64,000 nucleotides of DNA from Colletes latitarsis (Eukaryota > Arthropoda > Insecta > Hymenoptera > Colletidae): assembly GCF_051014445.1 (NCBI RefSeq), contig NC_135134.1, positions 26,601,672-26,665,671 on the forward strand. The letters run 5' to 3'. The notes under the pieces are model-generated. The model saw nothing but the letters and a program-made list of their open reading frames with translations, was not told the origin of the DNA and did not search any database. Of this stretch, positions 11,211-24,643 are shown piece by piece. Both the position numbers and the translations under genes were made by a program. Numbering within the stretch: position 1 is the stretch's first letter; each line of letters begins with the position of its first letter.

Positions 11211-11970
11211 TCCAAACCAGAAAAAACCCAGGATCTGTTCAACGAGTATGCGAAAAACGCGAAAGTATGAGCCTGATGTGGGCAAATCCCGGGCCTAACC
11301 TAGACCTAACATGCGTTATCCTCAAAAATATTGATCGAAACCTGGTTTATTCGACTGTTTCAGTGTGGTACCACAATGCTACGTGATGCAATCCAGAAAA
11401 AGCCCAGGATCTAGCCATCAGGTATGAGAAATATGCAAAAGAATGAGCCTGATGAGGGCAAATCCTAGACCTATCCCAGACCTAACTTGCGTTATCCTCT
11501 AAAATATTGATCGAAACCAGGTTTAATTGACTGTTCCAGTGTGGTACCACATTACTACGTGATCCAATGGAGAAATAGCCCAGGATCTAGCCATGAAGTA
11601 TGAGAAATATGCGAAAGTATGAGCCTGATGAGGGCAAATCCTAGACCTAACCCAGACCTAACATGCGTTATCATCTAAAATATTGATCGCAACCAGGTTT
11701 AATGGACTGTTTCAGTGTGGTACCACACTACTACGTGATCCAAACCAGAAAAAACCCAGGATCCGTTCAACAAGTATGTGAAGAATGCGAATGTATGAGT
11801 CTGATGAGTGAAAATCCCCGGCCTAACCTAGACCCAACATGCGTTATCCTCTAAAATGTTGATCCAAACCAGGTTTAATGGGCTGTTTCAGTGTGGTACC
11901 ACACTACTACGTGATCCAAACCAGAAAAAACCCAGGATCTGTTCAACAAGTATGTGAAAAAGGCGAAAGT
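11211..11970 (+). repeat. Mosaic satellite segment
   Basis: Composite of blocks. About 11290-11675 matches 17450-17835 at offset 6160 (35 x 176) and includes the rare ccacaatgctacgtg and gatccaatggag variants. About 11587-11967 matches 10180-10560. No gene is seen. Confidence 0.8.
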
Positions 11971-14900
11971 ATGAGTCTGATGAGGGCAAATCCCAGACCT
12001 ATCCCAGACCTAACATGCGTTATCCTCTAAAATATTTATCAAGACCAGGTTTAATTGATTGTTTCAGTGTGATCCCACACTACTACGTGATCCAAACCAG
12101 AAAAAACCCAGGATCTGTTCAACGAGTATGTGAAGTGTGCGAAAGTATGAGCCTGATGAGGGCAAATCCCAGACCTATCCCAGACCTAACTTGCGTTGTC
12201 CTCTTAGATATTGATGGAAACCGGGTTTAATTGACTGTTTCAGTGTTCTACTTCATTACTACGTGATGCAATCCAGAAAGAGCCCAGGATCTAGCCATCA
12301 AGTATGAGAAATATGCAAAAGAATGAGCCTGATGAGAGCAAATCCCAGACCTAACCTAGACCTAACATGAATTATTCTCTAAAATATTGATCGAAACCAG
12401 GTTTAATTGACTGTTTCAGTGTGGTCCCACATTACTACGTGATCCAAACCAGAAAAAACGCAGGATCTGTTCAAGGAATATGTGAAGTGTGCGAAAGTAT
12501 GAGTCTGATGAGGTCAAATCCCAGACCTATCCCAGACCTAACTTGCGTTATCCTCTAAAATTTTGATCGAAACCAGGTTTAATCGACTGTTTCAGTGTGG
12601 TACCACATTACTATGTGATCCAAACCAGAAAATAACCCAGGATCTGTTCAACGAGTATGTGAAGTGTGCGAATGTATGCGTCTGATGAGGGCAAATCCCA
12701 GACCTATCCCAGACTTAACTTGCGTTATCCTCTAAAATATTGATCGAAACCTGGTTTAGTCGACTGTTTCCGTGTGGTACCACATTACTACGCGATCCAA
12801 ACCAGAAAAAACCCAGAATCTGTTCAACGAGTATGTGAAGTGTGCGAAAGTATGAGTCTGATGAGGGCAAATCCCAGACCTATCCCAGACCTAACATGCG
12901 TTATCCTCTAAAATATTTATCAAGACCAGGTTTAATTGATTGTTTCAGTGTGGACCCACATTACTACGTGATCCAAACCAGAAAAAACCCAGGATCCGTT
13001 CAACAAGTATGTGAAGAATGCGAAAGTATGAGTCTGATGAGTGAAAATCCCAGGGCTAACTTAGACCTAACATGCGTTATCCTCTAAAATATTGATCGAA
13101 ACCAGGTTTAATCGACCGTTTCAGTGTGGTACCACACTACTTCGTGATCCAAACCAGAAAGAACCCAGGATCTGTTCAACGAGTATGTGAAAAACGCGAA
13201 AGTATGAGCCTGATGTGGGCAGATCCCAGACCTATCCCAGACTTAACTTGCGTTGTCCTCTAAGATATTGATGGAAACCAGGTTTAATTGACTGTTTCAG
13301 TGTTGTACTTCATTACTACGTGATGCAATCCAGAAAAAGCCCAGGATCTAGCCATCAAGTATGAGAAATATGCGAAAGTATGAGCCTGATGAGGGCAAAC
13401 CCTAGACCTAACCCAAACCTAACATGCGTTATCCTCTAAAATATTTATCAAGACCAGGTTTAATTGAATGTTTCAGTGTGGTACCACATTACTACGTGAA
13501 CCAAACCAGAAAAAACCCAGGATCCGTTCAACAAGTAAGTTAAAACTGCGACAGTATGACCCTGATGAGAGCAAGTCCCAGACCTAACCTAGACCTGACA
13601 TGCGTTGTCCTCTAAAATTTTGATAGAAACCAGGTTTAATTGACTGTTTCAGTGTTGTACTTCATTACTACGTGATGCAATCCAGAGAAAGCCCAGGATC
13701 TAGCCATCAGGTATGAGAAATATGCGAAAGAATGAGCCTGATGAGAGCAAGTCCCAGACCTAACCTAGACCTAACATGAATTATTCTCTGAAATATTGAT
13801 CGAAACCAGGTTTAATTGACTGTTTCAATGTTGTACTTCATTACTACGTGATGCAGTCCAGAGAAAGCCCAGGATCTAGCCGTCAAGTATGAGAAATATG
13901 CGAAAGAATGAGCCTGATGAGAGCAAATCCCAGACCTAACCTAGACCGAAGATGAATTATTCTCTATAATATTGATCACAACCAGGTTTAATTGACTGTT
14001 TCAGTGTGGTACCACATTACTACGTGATCCAATCCAGAAATAGCCCAGGATCCAGCCATGAAGTATGAGAAATATGCGAAAGTATGAGCCTGATGGGGGC
14101 AAATCCTAGACCTAACCCAGACCTAACATGCGTTATCCTCTAAAATATTTATCAAGATCAGGTTTAATTGATTGTTTCAGTGTGGTACCACATTACTACG
14201 TGATCCACCCAAGAAAAAACCCAAGATCCGTTCAACAAGTATGTGAAGAATGCGAAAGTATGAGTCTGATGAGTGAAAATCCCAGGCCTAACCTAGACCT
14301 AACATGCGTTATCCTCAATAATATTGATCGAATCCAGGTTTAATTGAGTGTTTCAGTGTGGTACCACATTACTATGTGATCCAAACCAGAGAATAACCCA
14401 GGATCTGTTCAACGAGTATGTGAAGTGTGCGAAAGTATGAGTGTGATGAGGGCAAATCCCAGAACTATCCCAGACCTAACATGCGTTATCCTCTAAAATA
14501 TTTATCAAGACCAGGTTTAATTGATTGTTTCAGTGTGGTCCCACATTACTACGTGATCCAAACCAGAAAAAACCCAGGATCTGTTCAACGAGTATGTAAA
14601 GTGTGCGAAAGTATGTGTCTGATGAGGGCAAATCCGAGACCTATCCCAGACCTAACATGCGTTATCCTCTAAAATATTTATCAAGACCAGGTTTAATTGA
14701 TTGTTTCAGTGTGGACCCACATTACTACGTGATCCAAACCAGAAAAAACCCAGGATCCGTTCAACAAGTATGTGAAGAATGCGAAAGTATGAGTCAGATG
14801 AGTGAAAATCCCAGACCTAACCTAGACCTAACATGCGTTATCCTGTAAAATATTGATCCAAACCAGGTTTAATGGACTGTTTCAGTGTGGTACCACACTA

Positions 14901-15131
14901 CTACGTGATCCAAACCAGAAAAAACCCAGGATCTGTTCAACGAGTATGTGAAAAACGTGAAAGTATGAGCCTGATGAGGGCAAGTCCAAGACCTATCCCA
15001 GACCTAACTTGCGTTGTCCTCTAAAATATTTATCAAGACCAGGTTTAATTGAATGTTTCAGTGTGGTACCACATTACTACGTGATACAATCCAGAAAAAA
15101 CCCAGGATCCGTTCAACAAGTATGTGAAGAA
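11971..15131 (+). repeat. Module X-Y, copy 3 (about 3160 bp)
   Basis: Copy of about 250-3410 at a constant offset of 11721 bp, including the aagtaagttaaaactgcgacag unit, followed as in copy 1 by gaccctgatgagagcaag, and the left half of the 15-mer. It stops inside an E-type monomer at about 15131-15145 and joins module Z there. Confidence 0.9.
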
Positions 15132-15144
15132 TGCGAAAGTATGA

Positions 15145-17194
15145 GCCTGATGAGGGCGAATCCCAGACCTATGCCAGACCTAACTTGCGTTATCCTCTAA
15201 AATATTGATCGAAACCAGGTTTAATTGACTGTTTCAGCGTGGTACCACACTACTACGTGACGCAATCCAGAAAAAACCCAGGATCTGTTCAACAAGTATG
15301 TGAAAAACGCGAAAGTATGAGCCTGATGAGGGCAAATCCCAGACCTATCCAAGAACTAACTTGCGTTATCCTCTAAAATATTGATGGAAACCAGGTTTAA
15401 TTGACTGTTTCAGTGTTGTACTTCATTACTACGTGATACAATCCTGAAATAGCCCAGGATCTAGTCATGAAGGATGAGAAATATGCGAAAGTATGAGCCT
15501 GACGAGGGCAAATCCTAGACCTAACCCAGACCTAACATGCGTTATCCTCTAAAATATTTATCAAGACCAGGTTTAATTGATTGCTTCTGTGTGGTCCCAC
15601 ATTACTACGTGATCCAAACCAGAAAAAACCCAGGATCCGTTCAACAAGTATGAGAAGAATGCGAAAGTATGAGCCTGATGTGGGCAAATCCCAGATCTAT
15701 CCCAGACCTAACTTGCGTTGTCCTCTAAGATATTGATGGAAACCAGGTTTAATTGACTGTTTCAGTGTTGTACTTCATTACTACGTGATGCAATCCAGAA
15801 AAAGCCCAGGACCTAGCCATCAAGTATGAGAAATATGCTAAAGAATGAGCATGATGAGAGCAAATCCCAGACCTAACCTAGACCTAACATGAATTATTCT
15901 CTAAAATATTGATCGAAACCAGGTTTAATTGACTGTTTCAGTGTTGTACTTAATTACTACGTGATGCAATCCAGAAACGCGCTGGATCTAGCCATCAAGT
16001 ATGAGAAATATGCGAAAGAATGAGCCTGATGAGAGCAAATCCCAGACCTAACCTAGACCTAACATGAATTATTCTCTAAAATATTGTTCAAAACCAGGTT
16101 TAATTGACTGTTTCAGTGTGGTACCACATTACTACGTGATCCAATCCAGAAATAGCCCAGGATCCAGCCATGAAGTATGAGAAATATGCGAATGTATGAG
16201 CCTGATGAGGGCAAATCCTAGACCTAACCCAGACCTAACATGCGTTATCCTCTAAAATATTGATCGCAACCAGGTTTAATGGACTGTTTCAGTGTGGTAC
16301 CACACTACTACGTGATCCAAACCAGAAAAAACCCAGGATCCGTTCAACAAGTATGTGAAGAATGCGAATGTATGAGTCTGATGAGTGAAAATCCCCGGCC
16401 TAACCTAGACCCAACATGCGTTATCCTCTAAAATGTTGATCCAAACCAGGTTTAATGGGCTGTTTCAGTGTGGTACCACACTACTACGTGATCCAAACCA
16501 GAAAAAACCCAGGATCTGTTCAACAAGTATGTGAAAATGGCGAAAGTATGAGCCTGATGTGGGCAAATCCCAGACCTATCCCAGACCTAACTTGCGTTGT
16601 CCTTGAAGATATTGATGGAAACAAGGTTTAATTGACTGTTTCAGTGTTGCACTTCATTACTACGTGATGCAATCCAGAAATAGCCCAGGATCTAGCCATC
16701 AAGTATGAGAAATATGCGAAAGAATGAGCCTGATGAGAGCAAATCCCAGACCTAACCTAGACCTAACATGAATTATTCTCTAATATATTGATCGAAACCA
16801 GGTTTAATTGACTGTTTCTGTGTGGTCCCACATTACTACGTGATCCAAACCAGAAAAAACCCAGGATCCGTTCAACAAGTATGTGAAGAATGCGAAAGTA
16901 TGAGTCTGATGAGTGAAAATCCCAGGCCTAACCTAGACCTAACATGCGTAATCCTCAATAATATTGATCGAAACCAGGTTTAATTGAGTGTTTCAGTGTT
17001 GTACTGCATTACTACGTGATGCAATCCAGAAAAAGCCCAGGATCTAGCCATCTAGTATGAGAAATATGCGAATGAATGAGCCTGATTTGACCAATCCCAG
17101 GCCTAACCTAGACCTAACATGAAATATTCTCTAAAATATTCATCAAAACCAGGTTTAATTGACTGTTTCAGTGGGGTACCACATTAATACGTGA
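15145..17194 (+). repeat. Module Z, copy 2 (about 2050 bp)
   Basis: Copy of 9161-11210 at offset 5984. The junction with the preceding block is inside a monomer: an E-type core (gaatgcg) is joined to the right half gcctgatgagggcgaatcc of another subtype. From about 16121 to 17290 it also matches 20701-21870 at offset 4580, so this piece exists in three copies. Confidence 0.88.
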
Positions 17195-18319
17195 TCCAAT
17201 CCAGTAATAGCCCAGGATCCAGCCATGAAGTATGAGAAATATGCGAAGGTATGAGCCTGATGAGGGCAAATCCTAGACCTAACCCAGACCTAACATGCGT
17301 TATCCTCTAAAATATTTATCAAGACCAGGTTTAATTGATTGTTTCAGTGTGGTACCACATTACTACGTGATCCACACCAGAAAAAACCCAAGATCCGTCC
17401 AACAAGTATGTGAAGAATGCGAAAGTATGAGTCTGATGAGTGAAAATCCCAGGCCTAACCTAGACCTAACATGCGTTATCCTCAAAAATATTGATCGAAA
17501 CCTGGTTTATTCGACTGTTTCAGTGTGGTACCACAATGCTACGTGATGCAATCCAGAAAAAGCCCAGGATCTAGCCATCAGGTATGAGAAATATGCAAAA
17601 GAATGAGCCTGATGAGGGCAAATCCTAGACCTATCCCAGACCTAACTTGCGTTATCCTCTAAAATATTGATCGAAACCAGGTTTAATTGACTGTTCCAGT
17701 GTGGTACCACATTACTACGTGATCCAATGGAGAAATAGCCCAGGATCTAGCCATGAAGTATGAGAAATATGCGAAAGTATGAGCCTGATGAGGGCAAATC
17801 CTAGACCTAACCCAGACCTAACATGCGTTATCATCTAAAATATTTATCAAGACCTGGTTTAATTGTTTGTTTCAGTGTGGTACCACATTACTACGTGATC
17901 CAAACCAGAAAAAACCCAGGATCCGTTCAACAAGTATGTGAAGAATGCGAAAGTATGAGTCTGATGAGTGAAAATCCTCGGCCTAACCTAGATCTAACAT
18001 GCGTTATCCTCAAAAATATTGATCGAAACCAGGTTTAATGGACAGTTTCAGTGTGGTACCACACTACTACGTGATCCAAACCAGAAAAAAACCCAGGATC
18101 TGTTCAACAAGTATGCGAAAAACGCGAAAGTATGAGCCTGATGTGGGCAAATCCCGGGCCTAACCTAGACCTAACATGCGTTATCCTCAAAAATATTGAT
18201 CGAAACCTGGTTTAATCGACTGTTTCAGTGTGGTACCACATTACTACGTGTTCCAATCCAGAAATAGCCCAGGATCTAGCCATGTGGTATGAGAAATATG
18301 CGAAAGTATGAGCCTGACG
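17195..18319 (+). repeat. Mosaic satellite segment
   Basis: Begins with a unit (ccagtaatagcccagg) shared with about 21775-21870. Then follows an E-type unit, and about 17450-17845 is a copy of 11290-11685. The remainder carries E- and Q-type monomers with aaaaaaaccc and tcccgggcc variants. No gene is seen. Confidence 0.8.
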
Positions 18320-19716
18320 AGAGCAAATCCTAGACCTAACCCAGACCTAACATGCGTTATCCTCTAAAATATTTATGAAGACCAGGTTTAATTGATTGTT
18401 TCAGTGTGGTCCCACATTACTACGTGATCCAAACCAGAAAAAACCCAGGATCCGTTCAACAAGTATGTGAAGAATGCGAAAGAACGAGTCTGATGAGTGA
18501 AAATCCCAGGCCTAACCTAGACCTAACATGCGTTATCCTCAAAAATATTTTGTTCGAAACCTGGTTTAATCGACTGTTTCAGTGTGGTACCACATTACGA
18601 CGTGATCCAATCCAGAAATAGCCCAGGATCTAGCCATGAGGTATGAGAAATATGCGAAAGTATGAGCCTGACGAGAGCAAATCCTAGACCTAACCCAGAC
18701 CTAACATGCGTTATCCTCAAAAATATTTATCAAGACCAGGTCTAACTGAATGTTTCAGTGTGGTACCACATTACTACGTGATCCATACCAGAAAAAACCC
18801 AGGATCCGTTCAACAAGTATGTGAAGAATGCGAAAGTATGAGTCTGATGCGTGAAAATCCCAGGCCTAACCTAGACCTAACATGCGTTATCCTCAAAAAT
18901 ATTGATCGAAACCTGGTTTAATCGACTGTTTCAGTGTGGTACCACTTTACTACGTGATCCAAAGCAGAAAAAACACTCGATCAGGTCAACATGTATGTTA
19001 GAACTGCGAAAGTATGACCCTGATGTGGGCAAATCCCAGACCTATCCCAGACCTAACGTGCGTTGTCCTCTAAGATATTGATGCAAACCAAGTTTAATTG
19101 ACTGTTTCAGTGTTGTACTTCATTACTACGTGATGCAATCCAGAAAAAGCCCAGGATCTAGCCATCAAGTATGAGAAATATGCGAAAGAATGAGCCTGAT
19201 GAGAACAAATCCCAGACCTAAGCTAGACCTAACATGAATTATTCTCTAAAATATTGATCGAAACCAGGTTTAATTGACTGTTTCAGTGTGGTCCCACATT
19301 ACTACGTGATCCAAACCAGAAAGAACCCAGGATCCGTTCAACAAGTATGTGAAGAATGCGAAAGTATGTGTCTGATGAGTGAAAATCCCAGGCCTAACCT
19401 AGACCTAACATGCGTTATCCTCTAAAATATTGATCGAAACCTGGTTTAATCTACTGTTTCAGTGTGGTACCACATTACTATGTAATCCAAACCAGAAAAT
19501 AACCCAGGATCTGTTCAACGAGTATGTGAAGTGTGCGAAAGTATGAGTCTGATGAGGTCAAATCCCAGACCAAACCTAGACCTAACATGAATTATTCTCT
19601 AAAATATTGATCGAAACCAGGTTTAATTGACTGTTTCAGTGTGGTACCACATTACTATGTGATCCAAACCAGTAAAAACCCAGGATCCGTACAACAAGTA
19701 TGTGAAAAACGCGAAA
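18320..19716 (+). repeat. Block W, copy 1 (about 1400 bp)
   Basis: Copied at 21843-23239 with offset 3523 (20 x 176 plus 3; the extra bases fit the 177-bp V units and a bbb-like atattttgttcg insertion variant). Shared markers: gaaagaacgagtc, gaccaggtctaactg, actcgatcaggtcaac and cctaagctagacc. Copies part at about 19716/23239. Confidence 0.86.
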
Positions 19717-20700
19717 GTATGAGCCTGATGAGGGCAAATCCCAGACCTATCCCAGACCAAACCTGCGTTAGCCTCTAAAATAATGATCGAAACCAGGTTT
19801 AATTGACTGTTTTAGGTGTGGCACCACTTTACTACGTGATCCAAAGCAGAAAAATCCCTCGATCAGGTCAACATGCATGTTAAAACTGCGAAAGTATGAC
19901 CCTGATGAGGGCAAATCCCAGGCCTAACCTAGACCTAACATGCGTTATCTTCTAAAATATTGATCGAAACCTGGTTTAATCGACTGTTTCAGTGTGGTAC
20001 CACATTACTATGTGATCCAAACCAGAAAATAACCCAGGATCTGTTCAACGAGTATGTGAAGTGTGCGAAAGTATGCGTCTGATGAGGGCAAATCCCAGAC
20101 CTATCCCAGACTTAACCTGCGTTATCCTCTAAAATGTTGATCGAAACCAGGTTAAATCGACTGTTTCAATGTGGTACCACATTACTACGCGATCCAAACC
20201 AGAAAAAACCCAGGATCTGTTCAACGAGTATGTGAAGTGTGCGAAAGTATGAGTCTGATGAGTGAAAATCCCAGGGCTAACTTAGACCTAACGTGCGTTA
20301 TCCTCTAAAATATTGATCGAAACCAGGTTTAATCGACCGTTTCAGTGTGGTACCACACTACTTCGTGATCCAAACCAGAAAGAACCCAGGATCTGTTCAA
20401 CGAGTATGTGAAAAACGCGAAAGTATGCGTCTGATGAGGGCAAATCCCAGACCTATCCCAGACTTAACCTGCGTTATCCTCTAAAATGTTGATCGAAACC
20501 AGGTTTAATTGACTGTTTCAGTGTTGTACTTAATTACTACGTGATGCAATCCAGAAACGCGCTGGATCTAGCCATCAAGTATGAGAAATATGCGAAAGAA
20601 TGAGCCTGATGAGAGCAAATCCCAGACCTATCCCAGACTTAACTTGCGTTGTCCTCTAAGATATTGATGGAAACCAGGTTTAATAGACTGTTTCAGTGTG
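19717..20700 (+). repeat. Mosaic satellite segment with R-type unit
   Basis: Includes an R-type unit (ttttaggtgtggcacc, then tccctcgatcaggtcaac, about 19810-19900), V units with tgtatgcgtctg-like right halves, and a 1-bp-short S unit (agaaacgcgctgg, about 20553). Pieces match module X and module Z, but no single long block covers it. Confidence 0.78.
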
Positions 20701-21870
20701 GTACCACATTACTACGTGATCCAATCCAGAAATAGCCCAGGATCCAGCCATGAAGTATGAGAAATATGCGAAAGTATGAGCCTGATGAGGGCAAATCCTA
20801 GACCTAACCCAGACCTAACATGCGTTATCCTCTAAAATATTGATCGCAACCAGGTTTAATGGACTGTTTCAGTGTGGTACCACACTACTACGTGATCCAA
20901 ACCAGAAAAAACCCAGGATCCGTTCAACAAGTATGTGAAGAATGCGAATGTATGAGTCTGATGAGTGAAAATCCCCGGCCTAACCTAGACCCAACATGCG
21001 TTATCCTCTAAAATGTTGATCCAAACCAGGTTTAATGGGCTGTTTCAGTGTGGTACCACACTACTACGTGATCCAAACCAGAAAAAACCCAGGATCTGTT
21101 CAACAAGTATGTGAAAAACGCGAAAGTATGAGCCTGATGTGGGCAAATCCCAGACCTATCCCAGACCTAACTTGCGTTGTCCTTGAAGATATTGATAGAA
21201 ACCAGGTTTAATTGACTGTTTCAGTGTTGCACTTCATTACTACGTGATGCAATCCAGAAAAAGCCCAGGATCTAGCCATGAAGTATGAGAAATATGCGAA
21301 AGAATGAGCCTGATGAGAGCAAATCCCAGACCTAACCTAGACCTAACATGAATTATTCTCTAATATATTGATCGAAACCAGGTTTAATTGACTGTTTCTG
21401 TGTGGTCCCACATTACTACGTGATCCAAACCAGAAAAAACCCAGGATCCGTTCAACAAGTATGTGAAGAATGCGAAAGTATGAGTCTGATGAGTGAAAAT
21501 CCCAGGCCTAACCTAGACCTAACATGCGTAATCCTCAATAATATTGATCGAAACCAGGTTTAATTGAGTGTTTCAGTGTTGTACTTCATTACTACGTGAT
21601 GCAATCCAGAAAAAGCCCAGGATCTAGCCATCTAGTATGAGAAATATGCGAATGAATGAGCCTGATTTGACCAATCCCAGGCCTAACCTAGACCTAACAT
21701 GCAATATTCTCTAAAATATTCATCAAAACCAGGTTTAATTGACTGTTTCAGTGTGGTACCACATTAATACGTGATCCAATCCAGTAATAGCCCAGGATCC
21801 AGCCATGAAGTATGAGAAATATGCGAAAGTATGAGCCTGATGAGGGCAAATCCTAGACCTAACCCAGACC
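20701..21870 (+). repeat. Copy of 16121-17290
   Basis: Matches at offset 4580 (26 x 176 plus 4), including the cctgatttgaccaatcc unit at 21661. A few substitutions distinguish it. Confidence 0.85.
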
Positions 21871-23239
21871 TAACATGCGTTATCCTCTAAAATATTTATG
21901 AAGGCCAGGTTTAATTGATTGTTTCAGTGTGGTCCCACATTACTACGTGATCCAAACCAGAAAAAACCCAGGATCCGTTCAACAAGTATGTGAAGAATGC
22001 GAAAGAACGAGTCTGATGAGTGAAAATCCCAGGCCTAACCTAGACCTAACATGCGTTATCCTCAAAAATATTTTGTTCGAAACCTGGTTTAATCGACTGT
22101 TTCAGTGTGGTACCACATTACTACGTGATCCAATCCAGAAATAGCCCAGGATCTAGCCATGAGGTATGAGAAATATGCGAAAGTATGAGCCTGACGAGAG
22201 CAAATCCTAGACCTAACCCAGACCTAACATGCGTTATCCTCAAAAATATTTATCAAGACCAGGTCTAACTGAATGTTTCAGTGTGGTACCACATTACTAC
22301 GTGATCCATACCAGAAAAAACCCAGGATCCGTTCAACAAGTATGTGAAGAATGCGAAAGTATGAGTCTGATGCGTGAAAATCCCAGGCCTAACCTAGACC
22401 TAACATGCGTTATCCTCAAAAATATTGATCGAAACCTGGTTTAATCGACTGTTTCAGTGTGGTACCACTTTACTACGTGATCCAAAGCAGAAAAAACACT
22501 CGATCAGGTCAACATGTATGTTAGAACTGCGAAAGTATGACCCTGATGAGGGCGAATCCCAGACCTATCCCAGACCTAACTTGCGTTGTCCTCTAAGATA
22601 TTGATGCAAACCAGGTTTAATTGACTGTTTCAGTGTTGTACTTCATTACTACGTGATGCAATCCAGAAAAAGCCCAGGATCTAGCCATCAAGTATGAGAA
22701 ATATGCGAAAGAATGAGCCTGATGAGAACAAATCCCAGACCTAAGCTAGACCTAACATGAATTATTCTCTAAAATATTGATCGAAACCAGGTTTAATTGA
22801 CTGTTTCAGTGTGGTCCCACATTACTACGTGATCCAAACCAGAAAAAACCCAGGATCCGTTCAACAAGTATGTGAAGAATGCGAAAGTATGTGTCTGATG
22901 AGTGAAAATCCCAGGCCTAACCTAGACCTAACATGCGTTATCCTCTAAAATATTGATCGAAACCTGGTTTAATCTACAGTTTCAGTGTGGTACCACATTA
23001 CTATGTAATCCAAACCAGAAAATAACCCAGGATCTGTTCAACGAGTATGTGAAGTGTGCGAAAGTATGAGTCTGATGAGGTCAAATCCCAGACCAAACCT
23101 AGACCTAACATGAATTATTCTCTAAAATATTGATCGAAACCAGGTTTAATTGACTGTTTCAGTGTGGTACCACATTACTATGTGATCCAAACCAGTAAAA
23201 ACCCAGGATCCGTACAACAAGTATGTGAAAAACGCGAAA
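21843..23239 (+). repeat. Block W, copy 2
   Basis: Copy of 18320-19716. The copy carries gaaggccagg where copy 1 has gaagaccagg, and cattactacg where copy 1 has cattacgacg. Confidence 0.86.
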
Positions 23240-23474
23240 GAATGAGCCTGATGAGAACAAATCCCAGACCTAAGCTAGACCTAACATGAATTATTCTCTA
23301 AAATATTGATCGAAACCAGGTTTAATTGACTGTTTCAGTGTGGTCCCACATTACTACGTGATCCAAACCAGAAAAAACCCAGGATCCGTTCAACAAGTAT
23401 GTGAAGAATGCGAAAGTATGTGTCTGATGAGTGAAAATCCCAGGCCTAACCTAGACCTAACATGCGTTATCCTC
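22711..23474 (+). repeat. Three-monomer local duplication (529 bp offset)
   Basis: The rare unit gaatgagcctgatgagaac plus cctaagctagacc occurs at 22711 and again at 23240, 529 bp later, followed in both by the same E-type monomer with agtatgtgtctg. The second copy is partial and ends near 23474. Confidence 0.82.
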
Positions 23475-24643
23475 AAAAATATTGATCGAAACCTGGTTTA
23501 ATCGACTGTTTCAGTGTGGTAGCACATTACTACGTAACCCAAACCAGAAAAAACCCAGGATCTGTTCAACAAGTATGTGAAAAACACGAAGGTATGAGCC
23601 TGATGAGGGCAAATCCCTGACCTATCCCAGACCTAACTTGCGTTATCCTCTAACATATTGAACGAAACCAGGTTTAATTGACTGTTTCAGCGTGGTACCA
23701 CATTACTACGTGATACAATCCAGAAACAGCCCAGGATCTAGCCATGAAGTATGAGAAATATGCGAAAGTATGAGCCTGATGGGGGCAAATCCTAGACCTA
23801 ACCCAGACCTAACATGCGTTATCCTCTAAAATATTTATCAAGACAAGGTTTAATTGAATGTTTCAGTGTGGTACCACATTACTACGTGATCCAAACCAGT
23901 AAAAACCCAGGATCCGTTCAACAAGTATGTGAAGAATGCGAAAGTATGAGTCTGCTGTGTGAAAATCCCCGGCCTAACCTAGACCTAACATGCGTTATCC
24001 TCAAAAATATTGATCGAAACCTGGTTTAATCGACTGTTTCAGTGTGGTACCACATTACTATGTGATCCAAACCAGAAAATAACCCAGGATCTGTTCAACG
24101 AGTATGTGAAGTGTGCGAAAGTATGAGTCTGAAGAGGGCAAATCCCAGACCTATCCCAGACCTAACATGCGTTATCCTCTAAAATATTGATCCAAACCAG
24201 GTCTTATGGACTGTTTCAGTGTGGTACCACACTACTACGTCATCCAAACCAGAAACAGCCCAGGATCTAGCCATGAAGTATGAGAAATATGGGAACGTAA
24301 GAGCCTGATGAGGGCAAATCCTAGACCTAACCCAAACCTAACATGCGTTATCCTCTAAAATAGTTATCAATACCAGGTTTAGTTGATTGTTTCAGTGTGG
24401 TACCACATTACTACGTGATCCAAACCAGAAAAAACCCAGGATCCGTTCAAAAAGTATGTGAAGAATGCGAAAGTATGAGTCTGATGAGTGAAAAACCCCG
24501 GCCTAACCTAGACCTAACATGCGTTATCCTCAAAAATATTGATCGAAACCTGGTTTAATCGACTGTTTCAGTGTGGTACCACATTACTATGTGATCCAAA
24601 CCAGAAAATAACCCAGGATCTGTTCAACGAGTATGTGAAGTGT
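23475..24643 (+). repeat. Segment related to 39865-40590 and 48710-49650
   Basis: About 23475-24200 matches the 39.9-40.6 kb region at offset 16390 (gtagcacattac / gtaacccaaacc unit, then a tatcaagacaagg unit with ccagtaaaaaccc). About 23700-24643 matches 48708-49651 at offset about 25008. It links the left and right halves of the window. Confidence 0.82.

Noticed and set aside
18541..18560. Possible insertion in atattttgttcg (also 22073)
   Set aside because: Only a few bases longer than the usual atattgatcg; both occurrences belong to the same copied block. It is a small indel variant, not an inserted element.
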